Assembly: GCA_022414725.1 (NCBI GenBank)
Contig: CM039462.1
Span: 95,401,363 to 95,465,362, forward strand
Source of the DNA: Microglena sp. YARC
Lineage: Eukaryota; Chlorophyta; Chlorophyceae; Chlamydomonadales; Chlamydomonadaceae
Length of the DNA stretch: 64,000 nt
Direction: 5' to 3'
A program made the translations under genes and the position numbers. Below are positions 17,660-29,190 of the stretch, one piece after another. The notes under the pieces were generated by a model that saw only the letters and a list, made by a program, of their open reading frames with translations, was not told the DNA's origin and made no database searches. The first letter of the stretch is position 1. The number at the start of each line of letters is the position of its first letter.

Positions 17660-19731
17660 CTCCACCTATGACGCAGGTGACATACAATACTACTTCTCCA
17701 CCTATGGCACTGGGGACATAGAACCATAAACTGGTAGCAAACAAAACATTATTAAGGAACGGCGGAAAAACTAGAAACCAGAAGAAAGCCTTGTCTAAAA
17801 TAAAAGGATGAGAAAGGATGAACCAAAAACCACTGTAGTACTCCGAAAATGTAGCAGCAAAAAACTTGGGTCATACCGAGCTGAGCTGAGACCAAAATGG
17901 AAATGCAACCATCCATGGTAAGCACAAAAATACTATTCATCCAGAATAGTAGGCACCAAACCAGAAAATCACAGGGAGGCCAAACAGAAATCAATCCCTA
18001 ATACCAAAGGAAGGGGAACAACGGTGACTGAAAGAACCGAGAACTTAACCTAAAGAGAGGACTGAAACAATCGTGTGAGAGCAGCACACGAGAGAATTAA
18101 AGCCTAAAGGACGCAGACAAGAGGACGCAGACAAGGGGACAATAAAGTCTACTATGGAAAAAGAAAGTCGATGGAAAAATCCACTACCTTCAAAATTATT
18201 CTTAGCATAGAATTCATGACTAGTTTGGGATGAAAAAACCATGATGAACTGGTTTCTTACTCAAAGATGGAAGTAAGAAAATTTATGAAAGTTAATTATC
18301 ATAAATCCCCAGCTACGGCACTAACCAAAAACAGTCTAGGAGGTGGGTATCGCACCGCAAAGAACTCGTGCACTCAAGACAAACCAAGCGCCTAACCACA
18401 AGCAAACCAAACCTGCAGCAACTGAAAAAATCCAAAGGATACGAAGTTAAATTTCAAGAAACTCGTAACCAACAAAGGAAACACAGTTCAATGATCAATA
18501 GAAGGTAAGATGTACAACCATAGTACATAAAACTTATTGTCCACTTGAAAAATAAGAAACGCAGAAAAAAGGACTTCAAATAATTTACTGCAAAGGAAGG
18601 AATGAAAGGGCGCTTGAAATACATTCGGAAAACAAGAAAGAGGTGAGCGGCGGTACATCTGCAAGTACAACTGCAAGATTACCCAGCCCACCAATTCACA
18701 GTAAAATCCGAAGGGAAACAACTACTACACTCCACAAAAAGTTATAATCACCTGAGGGGCTGGTGATCGAAAAACAATGTGGAGTAAAAAGAAATAGCTT
18801 ATCTATGATGAGCTCCACCGAATGAACCATCTGCCTATGGAACTAAGAGTCAGAAACCATAAAGACGCTATAACGGCGGTCTGAATTAATTACCACCTTC
18901 CACCAAAACCAAGAAAGACAGCTGAAAGGAAGCTGCCTAAACAAAGCGTCGTAACGCTCCACCAATCTAGACTACCCTATAAGACAGTCTAGGAGGTGCT
19001 GAGGAATAGGCACCCACACATAGGGCCATGTTAACCTACGTCTGAGAACCATCAGCACCATCAACTTGACAGCCCCAAGGGGGCTATCAGGTAGTACAAC
19101 CCCCAGGACAGGCTGAGCACTGCCTGCAGGGGCGGCATTCTTTGCCTCTAAATCAATGAATCCTGGGTTGACTGTAACACCCCAGCCATACGCAGTATCA
19201 GAGCCAGACTAGTGTTCAAGATCATCACTCACTCCACGTGACGGCTAAATCATCGCAATGCCTTGTCCGGTATAAACCACCAGGGACGACAGGAGGCGAA
19301 GGGATCAACAACGCCTGAAGCCATCCGAACAGGTGGACGAGGGGTGGCGACTATTAGACAGTGGACCTATATCAGACACCACTATGACCTAAGGCTGTCC
19401 TAATCCTAGAGCTTCGCCGACGGAATGTGGCGCAGAGGAGGGCCTGGCGACCCCCTGAGATTCGGCTAAGATTATAGTTGGACATCCAACTCCCACCCGT
19501 CCTAAAACTTCACACACAATACAGCATGATCAGTCCCTGGTCTGGAATTCAATCTGGATACATCCCAGCCAGGACAGCCATCAACAATTGGGGTTGCTAA
19601 AGGGCGTAGGGAATTACCGGCGACACGTAACATCTCACCGTTTGATGACAGGAGGGATGCAAGCGGGCACGGGGACCCATACTAATGGGAGAGCCCAGGA
19701 AGACAGTCTAGACTTAACTGGATATAGAGAG
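17660..19731 (-). other. P internal region a1, degenerate 3' part
   Basis: No intact gene. The first about 100 bp match the reverse complement of the copia 3' UTR. About 19170-19510 resembles, on the minus strand, the pol linker between integrase and RT. The middle (17760-19100) is non-coding and is repeated at 20160-21560. Confidence 0.7.
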
Positions 19732-20073
19732 TATCAGCTTGTAAGCACTCCGAAGAGTGGACAGAGATGTTGCAGCGGAGACAGACGCGCCAATCTATAC
19801 ACGGAGACGAGAATAAGTTACAAGCACAGGAGACCCATTAAGGGGCACCAGTGGAGGAAGGAGCGGTAGCCTGTACCCTGATAAGGGTACAGGCTATACA
19901 GGTGTCGCAGCCAACAGGAAGCTGTCACTGAGTCACTCAAGGATGACTCAGTCTACGGGAAGCTGTCACTACGGGAAGCTGACACAGTACTGGCAGAGCC
20001 AATAGTTCTAAGGAAGTACATAAGTAGTCACCAAGTCATAAAACGCGTGAGAGCACCGCAATTCATGCTGACA
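19732..20073 (-). repeat. LTR2 (Q type)
   Basis: TATCAGCTTGTAAGCACTCC to CATGCTGACA. Left LTR of nested element Q; preceded by GAGAG. Confidence 0.85.
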
Positions 20074-23000
20074 CTCCACCTATGACACAGGTGACATACA
20101 ATACTACTTCTCCACCTATGGCACTGGGGACATAGAATTATAAACTGGTAGCCAACAAAAAATAATTAAGGAACGGCGGAAAAAACAGGAAACCAGAAGA
20201 AAGCCTTGTCTAAAATAAAAGGATGAGAAAGGATGAACCAAAAACCACTGTAGTACTCCGAAAATGTAGCAGCAAAAAACTTGGGTCATACCGAGCTGAG
20301 CTGAGACCAAAATGGAAATGTAACCATCCATGGTAAGCGCAAAAATTCTATTCATCCAGAATAGTAGGCACCAAACCAGAAAATCACAGGGAGGCCAAAC
20401 AGAAATCAATCCCAAATACCAAAGGAAGGGGAACAACGGTGACTGAAAGAACCGAGAACGTAACCTAAAGAGAAGACTGAAAAAAAAAGTATATCAAAGT
20501 TGGGGAACAACGGTATAGAAAACCCGATCCGGGAATAGGAACCTAACGCCAATCAATGATAACCAAAGAGACGGATTGAAATATCGTGTGAGAGCAGCAC
20601 ACAAGAGAATCAAAGCCGAAAGGACGCAGACAAGAGGACACTAAAGACTACGATGGAAAAACAAAGTCGATGGAAAAATCCACTACCTTAAAAACTATTC
20701 TTAGCATAGAATTCATGACTAGGCTGGGATGAAAAAACCATGATGAACTGGTTTCTTACTCAAAGATGGAAGTAAGAAGATGTATGAAAGTTAATTATCA
20801 TAAATCCCCAGTTACGGCACTAACAAAAACATTCTAGGAGGTGGGTATCGCACCGCAAAGAACTCATGCACTCAAGACAAACCAAGCGCCTAACCACAAG
20901 CAAACCAAACCTGCAGCAACTAAAAAAAATCAAAAGGATGCGAGGGTAAAATTTCCAAGAAACTCGTAACCAACAAAGGAAACACAGTTCAATGAACAAT
21001 AGAAGTTTAGACGTACTGACAACCATAGTTCATAAAACCTATTGTCCACTTGAAAATAGTAAACGCAGAAAAAAGGACTTCAAAGAATTTACTGCAAAGG
21101 AAGGAATGAAAAGGCGCTTGAAATACATTCGGAAAACAAGAAAGAGGTGAGCGGCGGTACATCTGCAAGTACAACTGCAAGATTACCCAGCCCACCAATT
21201 CACAGTAAAATCCGAAGGGAAACAACTACTACACTCCACAAAAAATTATAATCACATGAGAGATGGTGATTGAAAAACAATGTGGAGTAAAAAGAAATAG
21301 CTAATCTATGATGAGCTCCACCGAATGAACCATCTGCCTATGGAACTAAGAGTCAGAAACCATCAAGGCGCTATAACGGCGGTCTGAATTAATTACCACC
21401 TTCCACCAAAACCAAGAAAGACAGCTGAAAGGAAGCTGCCTAAACAAAGCGTCGTAACGCTCCACCAATCTAGACTACCCTATAAGTCAGTCTAGGCGGT
21501 GCTGAGGAATAGGCACCCACACATAGGGCCATGTTAACCTACGTATGAGAACCATCAGCACCTAAAACAATGAATCCTGGGTTGACTGTAACACCCCAGC
21601 CATACGCAGTATCAAGCTAGTAACCGGTAGTATAGCCCCCAGCGCAAAAGTACTGCCTGGTTGAACAGGGCCGGCCTTATTTGCCTCTATCTCAACGAAG
21701 CCTGGGTCGACTGGAACACCTCAGCCATACGCAGTATCGGACCAGACCAATGATCAAGATCATCACTTGCACTATCGGCAAAGGCTACATCATCACCCGG
21801 GCTCCCGAATAATCTATCAGGAATGGCAGGAGGCGAAGTGCTCACCAACTCCTGCGAGCCACCCAAGATGATTGGAGCAGGGTGACTATTAGGCAATGGA
21901 CCTGTTACAGGCTCCACTATGATCTGAGACTGCCTTAATCCTAGAGCTTCACCGACGAAACGTGGCGCAGAGGAGGGCCTGGCGACCCCCTGAGATTCGG
22001 CTAAGATTATAGTTGGACATCCAACTCCCACCCGCCCTAAAACTTCACACACAATACAGCAAGATCAGGCCCTGGTCTGGAATGCAATCTGGATACATCC
22101 CAGCCAGGCCAGCCAACAACAATTGGGGTTGTTAAAGGGCGTAGGGAATTACCGGTTACACTAACATATCACCATTTGATGACAGGAGGGATGCAAGCGG
22201 GCACGGGGACCCATACTAATGGGAGAACCCAGGAAGACAGTTTAGACTGAACTGGATATAGAGAGTACATCACTACTCTCTACTAACTGGCGCAACATTG
22301 GAAACCCAAATATAATAACCCTTACTCACCAGGGAATACCCAACCAGTCTACCAAATAACGCCCTTTCGTCCAGCTTGTTGCGTTTCTTCCCAATTGACT
22401 AACAGATATAGCAGGGGCATCCAAACACACGCAACAACGACACATCGGGCACGACCCCATAAAACAGCTCTTAGGGTGTCTTGTGTCCCCGATATCAGCC
22501 AATCCTCGAACCACTTAACTAAAAAATCCCTAAGCCCTAGCAGAACTCAAACACTTGAACCCAAACTCTCGAGCTAAGGCATACACCTAAGGAGGGAACC
22601 AGGGGCACGGTAAGACAAAGTAGCGACCTCTGTCGAAACACGGAACGCACCCAGGGGTCCCAAGAATCCTAAGAGAGAAAAAATATCCACCAAGATATCA
22701 TTCCAAAGATCCTCCACGGCCGCTGGACTAGGGCCAGGACGGCGTCCACTTCGGCCTGTAGCATGGGCGAAGTCCAGCGCTGCGAGACCAGACCTGGGAT
22801 CACAGAAGGTGGGGAAGCGTTAGGTCGAAGTCGAGATTTGAGGTATGGGAAAAAGGAGACGAGGATGAAAGTGCAGCAAGTCGCACCTGGTGCAGAAAAT
22901 CGCACCAATGGAAGAAAATCGCAAATCGCAAGGGCAGAATTCGAAAATGTATCGCTAGGATGCGAAGAGCAGAGCCGAGGCATGTAAAGGTCCGAATATC

Positions 23001-23722
23001 CCGCCGTCGATGATCAGTCAATCCCAAGTCCCCCCCTCTATCGCTCGACTCACCCGGTTGGGGGGTAGAGGGAGCAGCACCCGAGTGGTGCTGACCATAC
23101 CCCCCTGCTTCCTACCACCTCCAGAATCTCCAGGTCCAGACGCGTAGGGCGTTCTCCTCTGGCGAACCCTACGGCAGTGCCGGCGATCCGCCAGCTTGAT
23201 CGAAAAAATTCTCCAGAAGGTAGCACAGAGCCACTAGAGCGCAAGCTCATGCCAGTAGCCGTCCGTCGGCTGGGCAGAGCAAAGGGGGCAAAGACGACGT
23301 AGACATCAGCAGGGAGCTTGGTCGGCTTGGCAACCTCCGGTATGCAGGCAGAGCCTCAAACACCGGAGTTAGCGACGTCAAGGACGCGAGCAGACGAAGA
23401 CGGGGTATCTCCACCGATGTCCAGGCTAGTCGCCGACTTGAGTCTGCACGTCACAGTCATCTACGACAGACGGGAGGAGGCGACAGACGGCAGGGGAGGA
23501 AAAAGGAAGAGAAGATGGAGGAATGACCGGGGGGGGGTGGCTTCCACGATGGCGGAAGGATCCTCCTCTCCGGCAGCAGAGGCCGCTGGCGCGCAACCAA
23601 TCAGCCAATTTGTCGTCATGTCAGGACTTCGGAACTTCCAGAATGAAGCTCGTTGAAGCCAAGTAGAGGACGACGCATAAGGTGCATTGCAAAGCAGTGG
23701 TACCATGGTGGGCCCAATGACC
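20074..23722 (-). mobile_element. Q internal region (a2 and b1)
   Basis: 20074-22259 parallels a1. 22260-23722 (b1) starts with the reverse of copia pol around the integrase C-terminus (CTACTAACTGGCGCAAC) and ends with the conserved leader next to LTR3. Together with LTR2 and LTR3 this is a complete 4.3-kb non-autonomous element. Small minus-strand ORFs here have no support other than as pol or leader remnants. Confidence 0.7.
21687..22052 (-). pseudogene. Copia pol linker remnant
   Basis: The minus-strand ORF keeps phrases of the autonomous element (ILAESQGVA, VGEALGLRQ, GDDVAFADSASDDLDHWSG against GDDVAVADWASDDLEHWSG). It covers the variable linker between integrase and RT and has no catalytic residues. 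Confidence 0.75.
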
Positions 23723-24064
23723 TATCAGCTTGTAAGCACTCCGAAGAGTGGACAGAGATGTTGCAGCGGAGACAGACGCGCCAATATATACACGGAGACG
23801 AGAATAAGTTACAAGCACAGGAGATCCATTAAGGGGCACCAGTGGAGGAAGGAGCGGTAGCCTGTACCCTGATAAGGGTACAGGCTATACAGGTGTCGCA
23901 GCCAACAGGAAGCTGTCACTGAGTCACTCAAGGATGACTCAGTCTACGGGAAGCTGTCACTACGGGAAGCTGACACAGTACTGGTAGAGCCAATAGTTCT
24001 AAGGAAGTACATAAGTATTCACCAAGTCATAAAACGCGTGAGAGCACCGCAATTCATGCTGACA
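23723..24064 (-). repeat. LTR3 (Q type)
   Basis: 342 bp, nearly identical to LTR4 at an offset of exactly 1982 bp. The adjacent leader contains GGTCATTGGGCCCACCA in reverse, the best half-tRNA primer site of the window. Confidence 0.85.
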
Positions 24065-24152
24065 GAGAGTACATCACTACTCTCTACTACCTGGCGCAAC
24101 ATCTGAAACCCAAATATAAGAAACCTTACTCACCAGGGAATACCCAACCAAT

Positions 24153-24488
24153 CTACCAAATAACGCCCTTTCGACTAGCTTGTTGCGTTTCTTCCCATTT
24201 ACTAAGGTGACATAGCAAGGGCAATCCAAACAAACGCAACAACGACACATCATGTAGAACCCCAAAGAACAACTCGTACGGAGTCTTGTCACCCTGATTG
24301 GGCAGCAGGTTACGTAGGTAACAAGCACTAAGGAAGGCATAGGGCCAGAAAGACTTAGCTAGCATAGACTCCAAGTGGATACTCCTAGCTATGTTCTGCA
24401 AGACCCCATTGTACCTCTCCACAATTGCGTTCTGCTGAGCAGTGTATACCATCGATAATAATGCACAGCACCAAACGATTTCAACCAT
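24153..24488 (-). pseudogene. Copia integrase fragment (unit 2)
   Basis: Minus-strand remnant with TAQQNAIVERYNGVLQNIAR and KSFWPYAFLSACYL, corresponding to the catalytic Glu region and beyond of the intact integrase. Upstream and downstream pol is missing. Confidence 0.8.
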
Positions 24489-25704
24489 TACTCGATACCA
24501 CTTAACTAAAAAATCCTAAGCCCTTCAGAACTCAAACACTTGAACACAAACCCATGTAGCTAAGGCATGCACCTAAGGAGGGCACCCAGGGGAAGGACCA
24601 GGGGCACGGTAAGACAAAGAACGCGACCTCTGTCGAACCACGGAACGCACCCAGGGGTCCCAAGGATCCTAAGAGAGAAAAAATATCCACCAAGATATCA
24701 TGCCAAAGAACCTCCACGGCCGCTGGACTAGGGCCAGGACGGCGTCCACTTCGGCCTTCAGCATGGGCGAAGTCCGGCGCTGCGAGACCTGGGGTCACAG
24801 AAGGTGGGGAAGCGTTAGGGCGAAGTCGAGAGTTGAGGTATGGGAAAATGGAGACGAGGATGAAAGTGCAGCAAGTCGCCAATCGCAAGGGCAGAAATTC
24901 GCAAATCGCAAGGGCAGAATTCGAAAATGTATCGCTAGGATGCGAAGAGCAGAGCCGAGGCATGTAAAGGTCCGAATATCCCGCCGTCGATGATCAGGCA
25001 ATCCCAAGTCCCCCCCTCTATCGCTCGACTCACCCGGTTGGGGGGTAGAGGGAGCAGCACCCGTAGTGGTGCTGACCATACCCCCCTGCTTCCTACCACC
25101 TCCAGAATCTCCAGGTCCAGACGGGTAGGGCGTTCTCCTCTGGCGAACCCTACGGCAGTGCCGGCGATCCGCCAGCTTGATCGAAAAAATTCTCCAGAAG
25201 GTAGCACAGAGCCACTAGAGCGCAAGCTCATGCCAGTAGCCGTCCGTCGGCTGGGCAGAGCAAAGGGGGCAAAGACGACGTAGACATCAGCAGGGAGCTT
25301 GGTCGGCTTGGCAACCTCCGGTATGCAGGCAGAGCCTCAAACACCGGAGTTAGCGACGTCAAGGACGCGAGCAGACGAAGACGGGGGTATCTCCACCGAT
25401 GTCCAGGCTAGTCGCCGACTTGAGTCTGCACGTCACAGTCATCTACGACAGACGGGAGGAGGCGACAGACGGCAGGGGAGGAAAAAGGAAGAGAAGATGG
25501 AGGAATGACCGGGGGGGGGTGGCTTCCACGATGGCGGAAGGATCCTCCTCTCCGGCAGCAGAGGCCGCTGGCGCGCAACCAATCAGCCAATTTGTCGTCA
25601 TGTCAGGACTTCGGAACTTCCAGAATGAAGCTCGTTGAAGCCAAGTAGAGGACGACGCATAAGGTGCATTGCAAAGCAGTGGTACCATGGTGGGCCCAAT
25701 GACC

Positions 25705-26046
25705 TATCAGCTTGTAAGCACTCCGAAGAGTGGACAGAGATGTTGCAGCGGAGACAGACGCGCCAATATATACACGGAGACGAGAATAAGTTACAAGCAC
25801 AGGAGATCCATTAAGGGGCACCAGTGGAGGAAGGAGCGGTAGCCTGTACCCTGATAAGGGTACAGGCTATACAGGTGTCGCAGCCAACAGGAAGCTGTCA
25901 CTGAGTCACTCAAGGATGACTCAGTCTACGGGAAGCTGTCACTACGGGAAGCTGACACAGTACTGGTAGAGCCAATAGTTCTAAGGAAGTACATAAGTAT
26001 TCACCAAGTCATAAAACGCGTGAGAGCACCGCAATTCATGCTGACA
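25705..26046 (-). repeat. LTR4 (Q type)
   Basis: Copy of LTR3 at offset 1982. Followed by GAGAG, the right-hand duplication of Q. Confidence 0.85.
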
Positions 26047-27679
26047 GAGAGTACATCACTACTCTCTACTACCTGGCGCAACATCTGAAACCCAAATATA
26101 AGAAACCTTACTCACCAGGGAATACCCAACCAATCTACCAAATAACGCCCTTTCGACTAGCTTGTTGCGTTTCTTCCCATTTACTAAGGTGACATAGCAA
26201 GGGCAATCCAAACAAACGCAACAACGACACATCATGTAGAACCCCAAAGAACAACTCGTACGGAGTCTTGTCACCCTGATTGGGCAGCAGGTTACGTAGG
26301 TAACAAGCACTAAGGAAGGCATAGGGCCAGAAAGACTTAGCTAGCATAGACTCCAAGTGGATACTCCTAGCTATGTTCTGCAAGACCCCATTGTACCTCT
26401 CCACAATTGCGTTCTGCTGAGCAGTGTATACCATCGATAATAATGCACAGCACCAAACGATTTCAACCATTACTCGATACCACTTAACTAAAAAATCCTA
26501 AGCCCTTCAGAACTCAAACACTTGAACACAAACCCATGTAGCTAAGGCATGCACCTAAGGAGGGCACCCAGGGGAAGGACCAGGGGCACGGTAAGACAAA
26601 GAACGCGACCTCTGTCGAACCACGGAACGCACCCAGGGGTCCCAAGGATCCTAAGAGAGAAAAAATATCCACCAAGATATCATGCCAAAGAACCTCCACG
26701 GCCGCTGGACTAGGGCCAGGACGGCGTACACTTCGGCCTTCAGCATGGGCGAAGTCCGGCGCTGCGAGACCTGGGATCACAGAAGGTGGGGAAGCATTAG
26801 GGCGAAGTCGAGAGTTGAGGTATGGGAAAATGGAGACGAGGATGAAAGTGCAGCAAGTCGCCAATCGCAAGGGCAGAAAATCGCAAATCGCAAGGGCAGA
26901 ATTCGAAAATGTATCGCTAGGATGCGAAGAGCAGAGCCGAGGCATGTAAGGGTCCTAATATCCCGCCGTCGATGATCAGGCAATCCCAAGTCCCCCCCTC
27001 TATCGCTCGACTCACCCGGTTGGGGGGTAGAGGGAGCAGCACCCGTAGTGGTGCTGACCATACCCCCCTGCTTCCTACCACCTCCAGAATCTCCAGGTCC
27101 AGACGGGTAGGGCGTTCTCCTCTGGCGAACCCTACGGCAGTGCCGGCGATCCGCCAGCTTGATCAAAAAAATTCTCCAGAAGGTAGCACAGAGCCACTAG
27201 AGCGCAAGCTCATGCAAGTAGCCGACCATCGGCCGGGCAGAGCAAAGGGGGGACAGACGACGTAGACATCAGCAGGGAGCTTGGTCGGCTTGGCAACCTC
27301 CGGGTCTGCAGGCAGAGCCGCAAACACCGGGAGAAATGGTAGCGACGTCAAGGACGCGAGCAGACGAAGACGGGGAACCTCCACCGATGTCCAGGCTAGT
27401 CGCCGACTTGAGTCTGCACGTCACAGTCATCTACGACAGACGGGAGGAGAGGAAAAGGAAGAGAAGATGGAGGAATGACTGGGGGGGGGGGGGGGGGGGT
27501 ACTTCCACGATGGCGGAAGGATCCTCCTCTCCGGCAGCAAAGGCCGCTGGCGCGCAATCGTCTAGCCAATCTGTCGTCATGTCAGGACTTCGGAACTTCC
27601 AGAATGAAGCTCGTTGAAGCCAAGTAGAGGACGACGGAGAAGATGCATGAAACAGTGGTACCATGAGGAGCCCGTAACC
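26047..27679 (-). other. P internal region b3 (leader side)
   Basis: Same content as b2 with scattered differences, including a long G run near 27480-27500. Next to LTR5 it carries the P leader (GGTTACGGGCTCC in reverse). No intact gene. Confidence 0.7.
26135..26470 (-). pseudogene. Copia integrase fragment (unit 3)
   Basis: Same remnant as at 24153-24488, shifted by 1982 bp and essentially identical. Confidence 0.8.
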
Positions 27680-27999
27680 TATCAGCTTTAATATACTCCG
27701 TGGAGTGGACAGTGATGAAAGCAGCGGAACAGACGCGCCAATCTATACACGGAGACGAGAATAATGTTACAAGCACAGGAGACCCATTAAGGGGCACCAG
27801 TGGAGGAAGGAGCGGCAGCCTGTACCCTGATAAGGGTACAGGCTATACAGTCCGTGTCAGGGGAACCGGTGACGCAGTCCACAGGAAGCTGTCACTACGG
27901 GAAGCTGTCATATTACTGTCAGGACCGATAGTTCTAAGGGAGTACACAAGGAGTCACCAAGACATAAAACAAGTGAGAGCACCGCTATTCGTGCTGATA
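27680..27999 (-). repeat. LTR5 (P type)
   Basis: Partner of LTR1; ends CGTGCTGATA and is followed by the GAAGT duplication at 28000-28004. Confidence 0.85.
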
Positions 28000-28340
28000 G
28001 AAGTCAAAAAGGAAGTTGGGATAGTACCCGTTGTTCCAATTGTGATAACTACGTAGTGAACAAGATATCCAGCCGATTGGAGGCCATCCACTACTCTAGC
28101 ATGCTGGACATGTTTAGTGATAAACTTGGTAGCATGGTTGGTATCAGAGCAATAGCCAAGCTCAAGGAGCAAAATTTCTTTATCTCTTCAGACGGTAGGA
28201 GAGTCTATGTCAGGTAGGATGGCAAGCTCAGGTCTCATTCTCCTCCAGGCCTCTTCTGTAATAGAGGAAGGGCGAAGCCAGTCAGGGAGGCGTTTGCCTA
28301 GGACCCCCCTGGGGAGGTCCTCTTCCTTGCCAGCGTCCAT
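28000..28340 (-). pseudogene. LINE A C-terminal (RLE-like) fragment, right part
   Basis: Continues the fragment at 17017-17339 across the LTR insertion. It ends abruptly at the reverse of ATGGACGCTGGCAAGG, the first bases of the RLE-like module of LINE A. The tail of the next fragment follows at once. Confidence 0.8.
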
Positions 28341-29075
28341 AATTGAAATTGAAATTGAAATTGTTACATCCGTGTAGAACCGTTACTCACAGGACGTGAA
28401 TTTAAGGACACCATAGCGAAAGCCGGAGCTAGCTATAGTCACCGTAGGACCATCTCAGTAAAAAGAATTTCCAACTACATCATACCAGTGCAGCTTAATA
28501 CGGGGGTTTTTCACCCCGGTTGGGAAGCACCGGCACAATACAGCTGGTAAGACAAAACCTGAGAGGGGGGATGGTCTGTGTGCTAGTCCCTGGGTATCGA
28601 CCCGGGTGTTCTTCCATAAAGCGTCTGCACTGTAAAATACTCTGAAAGCTAGTAATGGTGTGAGAGTGGACTGTGTCTGCCAGTTTGAGGGCACAGGTTC
28701 TCTGGAGTCCAAGAGTGGTCATAGAAGTCAAAAAAGAGGTAGGAATAGTACCAGTTGTTCCAACGGTGATAACTTCATAATGAACAAGGTATCCAGCCGA
28801 TCGGAGGCCATTTACTAATTCAACATGCTGGGCGTGTTTAGTGATAAACTTAGTACTATGGTTGGTATCAGAGCAGTATCCAAGCTCAAGAACCCAGAGT
28901 TCTTTATCAGACATACAGGTTGGGGAGTCTATGTCAGGTAGGACGGCAAGATCAGGTCTCATTCTCTTCCAGTCCGCTACAGTAATAGTGGAGGGGCGTA
29001 ACCAGTCAGGGAGACGTTTGCCCAGGACCCCCCTGGGGAGGTCCTCTTCCTTGCCAGCGTCCATAATCACTAGGG
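28341..29075 (-). pseudogene. LINE A C-terminal (RLE-like) fragment, second copy
   Basis: Starts with a TTGAAATTGAAATTG tail and encodes on the minus strand the RLE-like domain (MRPDLAVLPD, KELWVLELGYCSDTN, VITVGTTGTIPTSFLTSM). Similarity to LINE A stops a few bases upstream of its ATGGACGC. The surrounding minus-strand ORF 28495-29163 runs on into unrelated flank. Confidence 0.8.
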
Positions 29076-29180
29076 CAGTGTGCCCGTCGTACCGACGGCA
29101 GGCCCCGTCCCTCTCTCCCCCCCCCCAATGGAATGACTTTTTGAGGGTCACCCACCCAATCATTTTCCATCCCCATTAAC

Positions 29181-29190
29181 ATTAAGTGGC
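29181..29190. repeat. Target duplication ATTAAGTGGC of LINE A, left
   Basis: The same ten bases occur at 45017-45026, directly after the LINE A tail. Up to four bases could belong to the tail. Confidence 0.65.

Larger units (their letters stand above)
24065..26046 (-). repeat. 1982-bp tandem unit (b2 + LTR4)
   Basis: Repeats 22083-24064 in most of its length and continues as 26047-27679 at the same offset. It begins GAGAGTACATCACT right after LTR3, as b3 does after LTR4. This is the expected product of one unequal exchange between homologous internal regions. Confidence 0.85.
17340..27999 (-). mobile_element. Non-autonomous copia derivative P with nested derivative Q and duplicated units
   Basis: Order on the plus strand: LTR1, internal a1, LTR2, internal a2+b1, LTR3, b2, LTR4, b3, LTR5. 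LTR1 and LTR5 are one 320-bp type, LTR2-4 another 342-bp type. Element P is LTR1-a1-b3-LTR5 with GAAGT duplications. Element Q starts at LTR2 and lies in P between a1 and b3 with the duplication GAGAG (19727-19731, 26047-26051). The extra b2-LTR4 unit (period 1982 bp) is explained by unequal crossing over between b1 and b3. Internal parts keep scraps of pol and the gag leader only, so neither element can encode its own machinery. Confidence 0.75.

Noticed and set aside
22669..22983. Minus-strand ORFs in b1-b3 as gag of the derivative
   Set aside because: They show no zinc knuckle or similarity to the intact gag, and overlapping ORFs of similar size exist on the other strand.
29186..29188. GTG at the left border as start of the LINE A protein
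   Set aside because: It lies in the target duplication outside the element; the open frame more likely reflects 5' truncation.
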